DNA of 64,000 nucleotides from Batrachochytrium dendrobatidis JAM81 (Eukaryota > Chytridiomycota > Chytridiomycetes > Rhizophydiales), in assembly GCF_000203795.2 (NCBI RefSeq), contig NW_006281104.1, positions 992,976 to 1,056,975 of the forward strand, in the 5' to 3' direction. The position numbers and the translations under genes were made by a program. This document shows, in pieces, positions 23,313 to 35,061 of this stretch. Position 1 is the stretch's first letter; the number at the start of each line of letters is the position of its first letter. The notes beneath the pieces were generated by a model. It saw only the letters and a list, made by a program, of their open reading frames with translations, was not told where the DNA came from and ran no database searches.

Positions 23313-25697
23313 ATGTCATTGATCAATCTATCAACTACTCAAGTAAGTGTCACAGACGGCAATGATGTCAAGTTGGCAGACTCACAAAAAGTAGCTTTAG
23401 AGCAACAAATTCACCAACATCCATCGCCTTTGGATAAAGATCATCCGTTGCCACTTGTAACTACTTTGCCTGATAAAAACGACCATTCTGTTCTTGCTAC
23501 AGCAAAGATAGCTGACAAAGCGGCAGAGAATCCATCAAAAACCAGCCATTTGTTAAACGTTGTTGCTCTTGAAAAAACAGCAAGTCAAGACAAATTGGAA
23601 GCATCAGCGATCATAAATGCAGTAGACAACGGTATCCATCATTTTCATGGTACTAGTCAGAAAACGAATGAAAACAGTAGCACTCTATTGCCCTATGATG
23701 ATGTACGGATCGAGTCTACTGCAGATACTTTTGCAAATTTTTCAGAGGGCGTAAATCGCATTAGTGGCAGTGCAGATGATGCGCTGCAGGCTTTGAATCC
23801 AGTAGCCGACAACCATTCAGAATCGATTGAATCTAGTAATCCAGCAACTAGTACTGCGGATGATCATTCTTTGGCCAGACCATCACAGACTTGTACTGTA
23901 GCGGCCACGCCAATGAGAAGGTCGCATCTCAATCGATATTACCCAATCACGACTTCTCGAAGTTCACCTTTGGCAAATGTCATCACTCTTTATGAAGACG
24001 AGTCTGACTCTGAAAAAGATACAACCAGCTCACTCAAAAGCTACAGCAAACAGAGCCCGCCGTTAGTATTGGATCATGACACCACTTATACTTTTAAAGA
24101 GCAGCCAGTGACTGAGCCAGCCATTCCAATTGAACTACAGCCATCCCTGCAACAGAAAATCAAGCCCTCATCACGAGACCATAACCCGTCTATCAAGCCA
24201 CGCTTGGAACCTCCTTCAGATGCATGCTCACCACTATTTAACTGGCTTACTTCCTTCTGGTCCAAGCCTGAAAGAAAACAGCCTCAATCCTCCATGAATT
24301 CATATATACACCGTTCTAATCAGAATCTCTCTAGATCGAGTCTGGACAGAAATGGACTACATGGTAGCAATACCACTGGTTGGGGGGAACGTAATTCTCC
24401 ACTTCCTCGCTCACCCGGCGGTAATAAACCATCTGAAACGCTACCTATTACATCTAAGCATCCAAATACTAATACAATTCCATCAGATCGGCCTTCTGCT
24501 CCATTGCATACGCCATCCCAAACATCACCAATCCATTTAATCAATCAGCCTAATCCTCTACTTTCTCCCAATCCCAATTATACGGTTGATAATTCACCTC
24601 TTGAAACCCAAATGCGTGCAGAATCGTTTGAATCACGACTATCAACTTCTGATCGTCATCGTATTATTCTTAAAGGAGCTTGTCCAGTATGTTCGGGAGC
24701 ACAATTTATTTCCAGTGATATCATATGTCCGGCGTGCAATGGTACTGGTCACTCTATCAATACAAAGCCGAAAAAATGGTGGCAGATTTTTAGCCAACGA
24801 TCGCACAACTACCAAAGACCTATTTCTCCATCGCCCAATAAATTCGCTCTTGAAAAAGATCAAGCGGGTCCTTCAATGAGCACGAGCAAGCTCGAAGCTA
24901 ATGGCGAATCTGATTCTCGGAAAAAAAGCGTCGAGGCTCCCAAAGCTTCTCCTGCAATGAACTCGAATCCTTTGTCTGAATCAGTGGTTATGCGCGACAC
25001 TAATAGCTCTTTTCCGTCGCCATCATCTAGATCTCCGTCACCGCATTGGTCTGGGTCAACACGCAACCAAATTCCTTTTGCGTCGTACAATGGAATGGCT
25101 GCAGCCATACCTGAACTAAAGTCTGCTAATTATCTTGATCCAAACTCTGACATGCCACACATTCATGATCGTGCTAATCCTTTGTCGACCCAGTTGCTAT
25201 CTGCTCTAGATCCTGGGCCCGTAAGCTCATGGGCACGTGAAGTGCCATCTAAAGTGGACACTGCATCGTATTATATACGAGTTGCTCCTGGAGGAGATCA
25301 TGAAATACTAGGCGACCCTCTTTATCTCAAAGCAAAGTATCCATCCTCCTCTTATCATTCTATATCACAGTATCCTTCTTTGGAAAATAGGCCTGATCAG
25401 TATAATGCTTCATATCGCCCATCATCGCCTATTTCAACGCATACTTTGAAATCCAAAAACCTTGTATCGACTCATGTTCCTGCTGACCCAGTCGTTGAAT
25501 CACTTGAAAGCACACGTCATGAATTTGAAGAACCACAATGGCAGTTTGTATCTGAGCGCCTTGAAAAGATTTTTGACGACTTTCAAAATGGCGACAGCTT
25601 TACAGAGCTGGCAGACAAATGGGCCACATCTACAACCAATCATAGTAGTGCGACTGTTACATTAGCTTTAGAGCAACCCGACTCAGTGCATGCTTAA
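23313..25697 (+). CDS. Disordered Ser/Pro-rich protein with DnaJ-like CxxC pair
   Basis: Single exon, 794 residues, starting at the first ATG. Most of it is low-complexity Ser/Pro/Asn/Thr-rich sequence. Near residues 457-480 there are two CxxCxG units, CPVCSG and CPACNGTG, separated by about 14 residues. This resembles half of the DnaJ zinc-binding module, so a small Zn site is likely. A more ordered helical stretch near the C-terminus (EEPQWQFVSERLEKIFDDF) may be a binding segment. No catalytic domain is visible and I do not recognise the family. Codon usage and base composition match the neighbours. Confidence 0.75.
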   Translation: MSLINLSTTQVSVTDGNDVKLADSQKVALEQQIHQHPSPLDKDHPLPLVTTLPDKNDHSVLATAKIADKAAENPSKTSHLLNVVALEKTASQDKLEASAIINAVDNGIHHFHGTSQKTNENSSTLLPYDDVRIESTADTFANFSEGVNRISGSADDALQALNPVADNHSESIESSNPATSTADDHSLARPSQTCTVAATPMRRSHLNRYYPITTSRSSPLANVITLYEDESDSEKDTTSSLKSYSKQSPPLVLDHDTTYTFKEQPVTEPAIPIELQPSLQQKIKPSSRDHNPSIKPRLEPPSDACSPLFNWLTSFWSKPERKQPQSSMNSYIHRSNQNLSRSSLDRNGLHGSNTTGWGERNSPLPRSPGGNKPSETLPITSKHPNTNTIPSDRPSAPLHTPSQTSPIHLINQPNPLLSPNPNYTVDNSPLETQMRAESFESRLSTSDRHRIILKGACPVCSGAQFISSDIICPACNGTGHSINTKPKKWWQIFSQRSHNYQRPISPSPNKFALEKDQAGPSMSTSKLEANGESDSRKKSVEAPKASPAMNSNPLSESVVMRDTNSSFPSPSSRSPSPHWSGSTRNQIPFASYNGMAAAIPELKSANYLDPNSDMPHIHDRANPLSTQLLSALDPGPVSSWAREVPSKVDTASYYIRVAPGGDHEILGDPLYLKAKYPSSSYHSISQYPSLENRPDQYNASYRPSSPISTHTLKSKNLVSTHVPADPVVESLESTRHEFEEPQWQFVSERLEKIFDDFQNGDSFTELADKWATSTTNHSSATVTLALEQPDSVHA

Positions 25698-25864
25698 TTT
25701 ACTCGTGTTTCTGTAATCTGTTGTAGCAACTGGTATCTCTGGTTTAAAATGCAATCTTTTACCCATATTTCAAACTCAATCATGTCAACATCTTCAATGC
25801 CACAATGCACAAGCAATAAAATCACTCTGAATCAAGTCGTTTATTTCATCTAAAACACTCCATT

Positions 25865-26758
25865 TCAATTCTGATGAGGATTCTGCAAAACTATAAGAAT
25901 ATACTCTTTATCTATATAAATTTAAACATATGTGTTAGTGCGTTGACTCGAATCCGACTAATTAGCAGTATGTAGGTTGAGCCATCGGAAAAAGTAGATA
26001 GTCAATTTTCACGTCAACACTTTACCTGGTGCTACCATGATTTCATGCTTCTTGGATCTGATACGGAGAAACGTAAGATCATTCTAAAAACAATCAACCA
26101 GAATCAAAGAATTTCATTCTATTTAGCACATGTGTTTTCTATTTTGGATCATTGAAACATCTTTTTGCCATATATGTATAGGCTCGTGTTCCAACACCAG
26201 CACACATTCAATACATAATCAAGGAACACCCACCTGTGGATCCAGATCTCGCACCACACTCCTCGCCTTGGCAGCAAGTTGTGTAATCAGCGCAGAATAT
26301 TGAATCGTCTTGTCATGGTCTAATGTAGTGCGAATGGGAATACCCTCCATGTTGACAATCACGATACCTTCAACCCCTTTGTGAGATGAAAGTCTCTTGA
26401 TAGTTTCTTCAACTTCGGACTGAATGTATCAAAATAATAATAAACAAATGTCATGAATCAAAAATAGACTTTCGAGTTAGTGGCTTGATAAGTAGGTTGA
26501 GGTTATCAAAATTATAGCTGATGGACTACTATCCAACATTATATCAAGAACAGTTCTGAATGCATACAGACTCTAAACAAAAGAGTTGATGTGACTAAAA
26601 GTCTAGGGCTAGTATGTTTGAACCAGATAGTCCAGATATACTAACTGTTTCTTGGCAGCTAGTATATCAGGAAAATCTGTTGGGCAGGTACTGCCCAACT
26701 ACTCTACCATACCAACCAGCACTATATCATACCAACAAAAAGATGAACTACTTACCAT
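25865..26758 (-). CDS. Dynein light chain, roadblock type
   Basis: Four coding exons on the minus strand: 26756-26758, 26234-26419, 26026-26083 and 25865-25911. They join in phase to 97 residues, matching the usual 96 for DYNLRB. The first coding exon is only the ATG, directly followed by GTAAGT; the next begins [10 protein letters not shown], so the protein reads MSEVEET as in other roadblock chains. Landmarks are [56 protein letters not shown] and a C-terminal [10 protein letters not shown]. Roadblock homodimers bind dynein intermediate chains in cytoplasmic and axonemal dyneins, fitting a fungus with flagellated zoospores. No single exon is longer than 62 codons, so plain ORF scanning misses the gene. 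Intron 1 is 336 nt. Confidence 0.92.
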
Positions 26759-27430
26759 TGTGCAAATAGACTAATGGGTTCTGGTAATGGTTTAGATAAA
26801 TACTAGCGGTCAAAGCAGTGGTTTTACAGCCGTATTCACGTAAAATGGAATACTTTTCTGTATTTATCTTGCAGTGATTTCCTTTCCTTTGCTTTAGAAT
26901 AATGGCTGAATATCTTCCACTTTCTTGATAGGAATTGATATTCTCGACTCTTTAAACCATAATATTCATCATATGATGCACATATAAACTGTAACTTTGA
27001 ACTGAGCTTATTCCTTCTCTCCATTTGGTATAATCATGCATTGTACGATCAACAACTCGGAACCCAAACTCATGAATCCCAATGTATATATCCTTGTTGT
27101 GATAAAATGCATCAAGACAATATAAAAGTTTTGGAATATAGATGCAAGTTTTATTTACTAATAAACTTGTTGAGTTCATCTCCTCATTCGGCAGAACAAA
27201 TCGATTGGTTTGGCAAAAAAATGTTCAATAGCTTCAAGCAATATACAGCCAGCCGGTTGATTATATATGAAATATGGGAATATAGATAATGGCAATGCCT
27301 TTCAAACAACGAGCCCGATAATGAAATAAATTAGCTACAAAAAGCTAGGCAGTCGGAACGCCAAACATGTAAAAATCCATCAGTCAATGCGCCGAGCCAA
27401 AAACTAGATTCATAGCCAGTAGTGATGAAT
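26759..27430. other. Intergenic, mostly an element copy
   Basis: Contains a truncated dispersed element (26827 to about 27150) and otherwise no gene. It is the 5' flank of the roadblock gene and the 3' flank of the HTH-protein gene. Confidence 0.6.
26827..27150 (+). repeat. MITE-like element, right end missing
   Basis: Begins TA|CAGCCGTATTCACGTAAAAT, then carries TATCTTGCAGTGATTTCC and the segment with CATCATATGATGCACATATA and TGTACGATCAACAACTCGG. This part is nearly identical to the copy at 29 kb. No right terminal repeat is found. Confidence 0.75.
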
Positions 27431-28351
27431 CTACATACATTCGCTCTTGGAAAGGGAAAACATCTTGTCTAAAGCAAGTGCAAGTCGGCATGGATTGCTG
27501 TCAATTCCAGTATCCCCATCATCCACAAAATTGTCAAACAGTCCAGTATTGTCAAGGATCATATTTTCACAGGATGAAGAGACAGACTGCATATGAATAG
27601 ACCCAGCCTTGATGGTCGGACATGCTGCAGACTTGTAGCTCCAAGTATGACTGGCTTGAGTGTTTTGAAGTGGAAAGCATAAATCGAATGAGTGGGTATC
27701 TGCGTGTGATGAAACAGTGTCAGCCATAGATGACTGGTATGAGAATGAATGACTCTGAATGGGCTGGATGGTATATCCAAGCATGCAGTTGGACAGAAAT
27801 GCAGTTGATGTAGTGGCTGCTACGACCAGATCTGTTGGAGTAGGTGTAGCATCTTGTGAAATAGCAACTGGTGTGACCAATGCAGGCGACGACGACTCCC
27901 ATCCATCCAAGCTTTCGCTAACCATGAGTTCGGCTACCAGCGTGCTGGAATCACAATTTGATTCAAACATATCTCTGTCATCTTCATGAAAGTCGGCATC
28001 TTGAGGGGTTTTTCGCAATGCATAAGAATGGTCAGAAATGGGAGAATCGACGATATGCTTTTCCTCTGCCTCGTCACTGCTGTCCTCGTTATACTCATCC
28101 TCGTCTTCCAAGTATTGCTTCCAAGGTCGTCGACCAGATCCAATGCGACGAGTAGTAGGTTTTGCGGCTTTGATTTTATCCAAAATTCGCACCCATCGAG
28201 ATATCATAGATTTATGGACACCATATTTGAACGCAGCTTGACCCTGCGATGTTTTTTCAGCGTATCGGATAATCTTAAGCTTCTCTGCTGCCGAGTACGA
28301 ATACCTTTTGGTGGGCTTTTCAATAGGCCGAATCAAGCTGGAGTTAGTCAT
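27431..28351 (-). CDS. HTH DNA-binding protein (CENP-B N / Brinker-like domain)
   Basis: Single exon, 306 residues, from ATG at 28351. Residues 15-75 form a helix-turn-helix of the kind found at the N-terminus of CENP-B, pogo/Tigger transposases and the Brinker repressor: basic start KRYSYSAAEKLKIIRYAEK, then QAAFKYGVHKSMISRWVR, and a closing RRIGSGRRPW. After an acidic patch (EDEDEYNEDSSDEAEE) the rest is Ser/Thr-rich and disordered. No transposase DDE core is present, so it looks like a stand-alone regulator, possibly derived from a transposase. The assignment rests on the domain pattern only. Its targets are unknown. Confidence 0.7.
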   Translation of the reverse strand: MTNSSLIRPIEKPTKRYSYSAAEKLKIIRYAEKTSQGQAAFKYGVHKSMISRWVRILDKIKAAKPTTRRIGSGRRPWKQYLEDEDEYNEDSSDEAEEKHIVDSPISDHSYALRKTPQDADFHEDDRDMFESNCDSSTLVAELMVSESLDGWESSSPALVTPVAISQDATPTPTDLVVAATTSTAFLSNCMLGYTIQPIQSHSFSYQSSMADTVSSHADTHSFDLCFPLQNTQASHTWSYKSAACPTIKAGSIHMQSVSSSCENMILDNTGLFDNFVDDGDTGIDSNPCRLALALDKMFSLSKSECM

Positions 28352-30351
28352 GACTACTATGGTATTCTATCTACGTTTGATAAATGCAATTACAGGACGG
28401 GTTGTCGAAGCCCCACATTGTTAGCATTGTATTTTGTAAAGTAAAATAACGATCGTGAGGTGAGAAAGAACCAACAGATCAAGCCAAATCAAATGATTTG
28501 CAATCAAAAGCATGGCAAGGGAATACTGTTATATTTACCGAAAATCAAAAAGTCGAGGTTTGGCAATGTCGTTGTTCAGATTGAATACCGAAACAATGAG
28601 CAGACTTGGCAGGATATAAGCCTGACACAATGTATAGATATATACCAAAAAAGGCTAATAAAGCCAATCGGTTTTAAGAATAGACAGAATTATCTTGTCA
28701 ATCAAGATCAGCACTTGCAAAAAGTAAATCGGTTATGGTGAGTCAAACCACTAGCAGATACAAAGCAAATGGATAGGTTGAAATGGTATAGTAGTCCAAT
28801 CTGGTTTGACAAAATCTCTGGCTATACAATCACAGATATACTCTGCTAGAACCACAGCGATCAATAGAATAGGCGGGCTGAATTTGCCATTCTCACAGCG
28901 AGCCTTTTTATAGAATCAAAATCTCACAACCTGTCATGTCAAGCATGATGGCTGCCTGTCAATATAGTTGCTGATGATCCAATTTATTTTTTTCTGCTTG
29001 TGGGTTTCCCACGATTTCTGTTCAATGTTGAAAATGTCAATCCCAAAGACCAATGTGTTGCACATTACAGCCGTACTCACGTAAAATGAAGCATTTGTAT
29101 GTATCGTGCAACCACTGCCTCTTTTGCTTTGGAATATGCAATAGTTAAATCTCTGTTCCACTTGATAGAAATTGATATTCTCGACTCTTTAAACCATAAT
29201 ATTCATCATATGATGCACATATAAACTGTAACTTTGAACTGAACGTGCCCTTTCTCTCCATTTGACATAATCATGCATTGTACAATCAACAACTCGAAAT
29301 CCAAATTCCTGCATTGTATACTATATATATTGAATTCGACTGTTTTGATGTTGTCAAAACACTACAAACTCGAATACATTCGCGCTCTAGTTCAAGAAAA
29401 TAAAAATTGCATGTCGTTCCCATGCCAACTATCAGGAGAGGGATCGGTAAACCAACAGCAATCATGCCATGAAACCGACTGTTTATCATGTACTCTGATC
29501 CTTTTATTTAGTGTCCCATTCTACGTGAATACGACTGAAATGTTTTCAGTTTAAACGAGTTTAGAAATCAATCAAATTTCACTGAGCATTACTGTCGAGT
29601 ACGCTGTCACTACTTTGCTGTGCATTGAAACTGAGTTTGAATCACTAGAATCAACTAGCCTCATTATTGATCCTTGCTCGTTCCCTTGATGGTCGCGATG
29701 ATGGCGTCTACAGTTGTCAAATATGTGCCCCGTGTAAAACACCGTCCAGTCACTCGTGCATGCTGTTTTTCAGTTATCTCCAACTTCACAGCCCTTATTT
29801 TATTCATACAATCGGGGTGAAGATGCTAGTGTTTTATGCAACTACTGTTCACAAGGGAGCGAGGTTCAAAATATGGCATAGTGTGTATTTATAAACCCTC
29901 AAACTAATGATCTGTCCTGACAATGTTTTTAAACCTTGTCCAAATTCGGGATATTAATACATCGAGTACTTGGCATGTTCCAAGTATATACACATAATAT
30001 ATAAACAAATATGCTTGTAGGTGTAACATGATAGGACAGTGTATTTGGGAGCATCAAGCTTAATGTGGTTTAGATTTGGTTACTGGTTAGATCTATTAGC
30101 CACTCAATGTCAAAGTAGCATCAAGTTTTTTGAAAATCATTTTAATTTATGTATCTAAATAGCCTTGGTTGGCAACATAGTAGTCAAGATCTAAGCAAAC
30201 CCAATCTCTACCAGACCTATGACAGTGGTTTACCGACCTGCATATTTTTCTGTGAACTGCAATAGATGCTTTCAGTTATATATTTAGAGCAAAAACTCAA
30301 ATTTTGTATTTTCTTGCATATTCATCCTATCTTGTCTGTATTCGTCATACT
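28352..30351. other. Gene-poor 2-kb region with one full element
   Basis: A well-preserved element copy occupies 29068-29537. Other open frames (for example 28460-28741) lack ATG-initiated coding character or any domain I recognise. The final 300 bases are likely the promoter of the CFAP221-like gene. Confidence 0.5.
29068..29537 (+). repeat. MITE-like element, best-preserved copy
   Basis: 470 bp with both ends: left TA|CAGCCGTACTCACGTAAAAT and right ATTCTACGTGAATACGACTG, which are inverted repeats of each other over about 25 bases. Internal landmarks are CATCATATGATGCACATATA, GTACAATCAACAACTCG, CGCGCTCTAGTTCAAG and ACTGTTTATCATGTACTCTG. There is no open reading frame, so the element is non-autonomous. 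The TA flank at several copies suggests a Tc1/mariner-type mover. Confidence 0.85.
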
Positions 30352-33065
30352 ATGCTCTGCCTAGAGCCACCATATCTACATTTTCCATTCAGCACAGCGT
30401 CAAATGCCACAACATTCACCAAGAGTAAACTAGCCCATGCCAGAGAGCAGAAAATAAATATAGATTTAGCACACTCGGAGGAACAACACCATCTAGAGCC
30501 ATCATTAGTGGACAGACCACCCACTTCCATTAAAATCATACGCGTCAGAAACACTGGTGGACAGCGTACTCGAATCAAGTTTATTCCACCTGCAGCAGAT
30601 TCATGTTTTCGGTTGATTACAAACAAAAAAGGATACATATATCCTGGTGAATGTGAAACTGTTCAAGTAGAGTTTCGTTGCATATCTTGGGCTCCTGTTC
30701 AAGATACATTTTCTGTCCTGTCAAGCGAAATGGACAAACTGACTGTAAAACTCATAGGTAAATAGACATGGCGTTGCTTTTACCAAGCTCATACTATACA
30801 AATTTAATGGGGGTTACAGTTTTTGTTCATTGATGTGCATTTTAACGTATTATTTGTTTCCTAATCTACAACTATTCAACACTAGCTTTTCCCGCATTAC
30901 AGGATATTCAAATCCCTCATCAATTTGAATTTGGAATGCTTTCTATCAATCAGACAAAAGAAAAATTCATCAACATACCAAACAAAACCAATGTAGATTT
31001 TAACTATCTTGTTGAAATAGTTGAAGAGCTACCATCCAACTGTTTTAGTATTTCGCCAATGGAAGGTAATTTCCACTCAATTTGAGCCAGCCCAGTTTAA
31101 AGTCGGGTCTTTCAAAATAGTGATTGCTGCATGATTGACTGATGTTGGATTTTAACTGGATGAATGTAGGAGTTTTGAAAGCAAATTCAGATACGTTGGT
31201 AACCATCATGTTTAAACCCTTCAAACTATGCAGAGCACATTGCGTGTTTACTATCCGAACGAACCAGTTTGCATTTATACCATTACAATGCAAAGCAATG
31301 GGCGACGCACAGTTGCTTTCCCATAGGTAGGAATTTCGATCATTCGGGAGTAGTGTTGGCCAAACATGTATCAAAATCAACAACATGATAGATTCATATT
31401 GCTAATGGATTCTTTTTGGTAAGCGGTATAGTATATTACCAAGCATCGGAATGCATATTCCAATCAAAACGGTTTACAATAGAAGCAAAGAGATTAGAGA
31501 GAATCGTATAATTGCTATAAAAGACTCAAAACACCCATTTCTGCCAGCTAGATTGCCAAAACCACTCGATTGTATCGTTCAACCAAATAGTTTGATTGCT
31601 TTGAATGATCAAGCCGTTTCATTACATTATACCTTTGATGAGGAGTTACATGCACGAGTTAAGCTCAAATTATTGAATTATCATCAACATGTTGTGTAGA
31701 TTGGACTAAATCTATCATTTGATTGATCCTATTGTTTTTAAAAAATAGGAAGAACTTCAAAGACGAAAGCACCTGTCCATGTTTGTGTGCATTGGAGAAG
31801 ATGTTGATTGTGAAACGTTTGCAAATGTCGAGCATAATCAGAAACTACAAAGTGTTAGTACAAAGCATAGTTCTGATACATTGTCTACACCAGATATTAT
31901 ACGCAGCTATATCACATCATCTCAAGACACCATATTGAGTAATATGCGTATACAGACATCAGATGTAAAGCATTCGTACGATTCACTTGTCATTTCACCC
32001 AGTGAGCAGCCCAATGCACGATTGGGCTGGTTGTTTATAAAAGCAGGATGGAAAATAATTTATCAGACTAGAGCGTCTAAGCGTATTAGGCTACTCAAAG
32101 CATCTCAAGGTGAGTTTATAAATTCAGCAATACACCAGATTGGTAAATATGTTGCAATTTTCGTCATGAAAGCCATTCTATATTTAATCATAGTTTATAC
32201 ACGTTGCTTTTTGTAAATACCATGTGTGATAAGGAAATGAACCAGAATGGTATTCACAATCCAAAAAGAACCCATCATATTTGGATGCTCGCCTGGAGAG
32301 AGTCGTGGCATCTATACCAAGCAAGCCAACTGACTTTCGATATACACCATTAAAAACATACGACACGCCCATTATGGATATTATTCCATTTGCTCGCTCA
32401 GTTGTTGTTCCAAATGTTAAATCCAAGTATGCTGAGCGTATGGGATATAAGCGAGATATTACTCTAGAAGAAACATCCGTGGTACAAGTCACACTTCCAC
32501 TAATTCAATTTGAAAAAACAGGCAAGACAGTTTAAATATGTTAATCCAGCCTTGATGGCTTTAGATTTCAACACAAGTGGTTTGAAAATTATCCTAATTG
32601 CTAATTTTGTTTTGTGGTAAATCCACACGAATACAATTCAACAGTGTCAAAACCAGTATTAAAAAAAGAACCTGCAAGTATAAAAATAATGGGCATCACT
32701 GATCCACCATTTGGATCAATATTTGTAAGTAACCCATTTTTGAAGTAAACTGTTGTTTTCATGCAATGATTATGATCAACTATTTAGTTATACTCTAGTT
32801 TATAAAAACAAGATAATGCCGCGACTAACACTATAGGGTCTATCAAAAACGACTTGATTCATTTCTATAGAATCCGCTTCCAGGCATCGAACCAACACAT
32901 GCACAGACAAGCAGCATATATGATGAAGCGTCGCTGCATCATATCTTTCATTCACAAAAGATATTCAATCTTGAGTCGTATGAGAGATTGACATTGGTAG
33001 AATCTAGGTTGAAACAAGTATGCCTGGACATGTCGATTGGATTTTATGATTCAGATTTGGTGTGA
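30352..33065 (+). CDS. CFAP221 (PCDP1)-like flagellar protein
   Basis: Eight exons: 30352-30757, 30886-31065, 31170-31326, 31432-31690, 31749-32109, 32234-32521, 32645-32724 and 32871-33065. They close in phase to about 641 residues. The first half looks like two or three MSP/ASH-type beta sandwiches, as in CFAP221: GECETVQVEFRCISWAPVQD, FEFGMLSINQTKEKFINIPN, SDTLVTIMFKPF. A Lys/Arg-rich stretch (WKIIYQTRASKRIRLLK) and a Pro-rich C-terminal section follow. CFAP221 sits on the C1d projection of the axonemal central pair. The intron at 32522 uses a GC donor (ACAG|GCAAGA); reading straight through meets a stop at 32533 and would lose two clean exons. The ATG at 30352 is the first in its exon, and an upstream exon is possible. 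Family assignment is by pattern, so another MSP-domain ciliary protein remains possible. Confidence 0.6.
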
Positions 33066-33388
33066 TGACTTTCAAGTTGCCCAAATGTTTCATTTGGTAT
33101 CCTTATTTAGTGTTCTGTTTTACGTGAATGCGACGGTAAAAGTAGGCATCAACAGATTCAAATAAATTTAAATTGTAAAATATTAGTCAAGTTACAATAC
33201 ACTGTAGAATACTACACATTGACCATCAAAACCTAAACTTTTATAGTTTATTGATAAAAATTTGAGAGAACCACCAACCATTTTTAAAAAAAATCTCAAA
33301 GGTCGACAAGATATTTAGAAACAGTTTTGTTGGTTGATATCACTCTAAACTCGATGGTTTTGAATAAGCCTCAGAACTTTCAAAAAAG
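33066..33388. other. Convergent spacer with element end
   Basis: Lies between the stop codons of the CFAP221-like gene (+) and GDP-mannose pyrophosphorylase (-). Contains an isolated right terminal repeat at about 33101-33136; otherwise nothing seen. Confidence 0.6.
33101..33136 (+). repeat. Isolated right terminal repeat of MITE-like element
   Basis: TTCTGTTTTACGTGAATGCG followed by ACGG and TA matches the right end of the family. It lies 36 bases after the CFAP221-like stop codon, so it is probably transcribed in its 3' UTR. Confidence 0.6.
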
Positions 33389-35061
33389 CTACATGACAAT
33401 TTGAGGCTCAAGGATATCCACCGAAACGCCCTTGTGTGGTAAAACAGTGGCTCCGTTAAGAAAGATTTCATCTTTAACTTGAACATCTTCACCAAGAACA
33501 GTAACACCATCAAGACGTGCCCAGCGACCAACACTCGAGTACCATCCAATGATTGAGTTTTTGACCCACGCGTTCTATTCCAATTTAAAGTTGAGTCAGT
33601 TGTAACTCTGTAGCAACGCCATAGTAAATTCAAACTACAACACATCGATCCAGTCACGACTCATAACAGACTTACGTCTTTTACAGATGCTCCACGCATA
33701 ATGGTAGCCTTTTGCAGTCGAACACCGTTTCCAATCGTGACACCAGGGCCAATAACAACATTGGGTCCGATTTTGCAGTCTGTTCCAATCTTGGCGGTGG
33801 GATCAATCAGCACATTCTCTTGAATAAAATCGTCTTTTGCAAGGGTTTCTGGAGCGTGTTTGGAAATCGAATCGAGGTACAGACCCTGCCCACTGAGAAA
33901 ATCTTTGGGTTGACCTACATCTGCCCAGAAACCGACAAGTGGTGTGGCATGCAACTGACCATCTCTAGCCATTCTTGGAAATACGTAGGTCTCAATGGAA
34001 GTGGGTTTGCCCTATAAAAACAGCAAGGTTAGTTTAGATGATGTGCCAAATGCATAGTTCATCACATACACGGAATCAATATAGTCAAGGGATATACTTA
34101 CTGGAATTCTCTTGAGGATGGATGGATTGAAGATGTAGATACCGGCATTAATTTGATTTCCAACAAACTCTTTTGGTTTTTCAACAAATCGGTCAATCTG
34201 TGTCGAGTCAGGTTTGAACAAAATGACACCAAACTTGGATGGATCTGGAACAGTGGTAGTCATGAGGGTTCCTTCTTTGCCATGGGAAATATGGAATTCC
34301 AAAAGGGATTTGAAGGGAAACTCGCAAATGACGTCCGAGTTCAGCACAAAGAAAGGAGAGTCGTCCGCACCAAGAATATCTCGAGCAAGACCCAGTGGAC
34401 CAGCTAAAAGTAAATGATGAATACACGCAATAAGAAACCTTTATCTAAAGAACATTCATGACAATACTCTAGCACCTACCTGTGCCAAGAGGCTCAGATT
34501 CAATGGAGAAAGTTATCTTGATGTTAAACTCGTCTTCGACTTTTTGCATGGCGTTGGCCATGACTTCGGGCTGGTAATTGACAGCGAGCACAATCTCCTT
34601 GACACCTACTGCAGCAAGCGCGGCGATCTGGTGGAGAATCATGGGCTTGTTAGCAAAGTCCACCAATGGCTTTGGCTTAGAAAACGTAAGTGGACGAAGA
34701 CGAGTGCCAAAACCTAGTTGGAAGCAGATGGTCATGCAGAATCAAAATGAAGTTTAGATATAGCTGAGCATAACAAGATGACTATCTGATATCAATGCAT
34801 TATGCTAGCATTCAATGGCTCGAATGAAATGAGCAGAAACAAGTGATGATACGAATGCCAACAGCATGCAGTACGCAAGCGTTTACTCGCAATACAAGAA
34901 TCCAATTGTTTACAGCTCAACAATGGTTTCGCCACGGCCAGTGCGTATTGTAATATGTGGTTGCAACAGGCATTTGACAGATGGAATACATTGAAAATAT
35001 TAACCAGTGCAAGAAATGGAAGCAGCAGTTACAAACCTCCAACGAGAATAAGAGCCTTCAT
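33389..35061 (-). CDS. PSA1: Mannose-1-phosphate guanylyltransferase (GDP-mannose pyrophosphorylase)
   Basis: Five exons on the minus strand: 35037-35061, 34480-34713, 34102-34403, 33676-34011 and 33389-33574. They give 360 residues, against 361 in yeast Psa1. The first exon is only 25 bases and encodes MKALILVG plus one base. The join completes the nucleotide-binding signature [19 protein letters not shown]. Other landmarks are [30 protein letters not shown], the [19 protein letters not shown] catalytic region, [14 protein letters not shown] and the left-handed beta-helix hexapeptides ([20 protein letters not shown]), ending EPQIVM. It makes GDP-mannose for N- and O-glycosylation, GPI anchors and wall mannan. 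Intron 1 is 323 nt. All residues known to be essential in the family appear present. Confidence 0.95.

Noticed and set aside
29273..29554. Open frame across the element at 29 kb
   Set aside because: It lies within a non-coding repeat copy, and other copies do not keep this frame.
31723..31938. Alternative plus-strand frame within the CFAP221-like gene
   Set aside because: It overlaps an exon that joins in phase with its neighbours in a different frame.
33712..34017. Plus-strand frames antisense to GDP-mannose pyrophosphorylase
   Set aside because: The minus-strand exons encode highly conserved sequence, so these are shadows.
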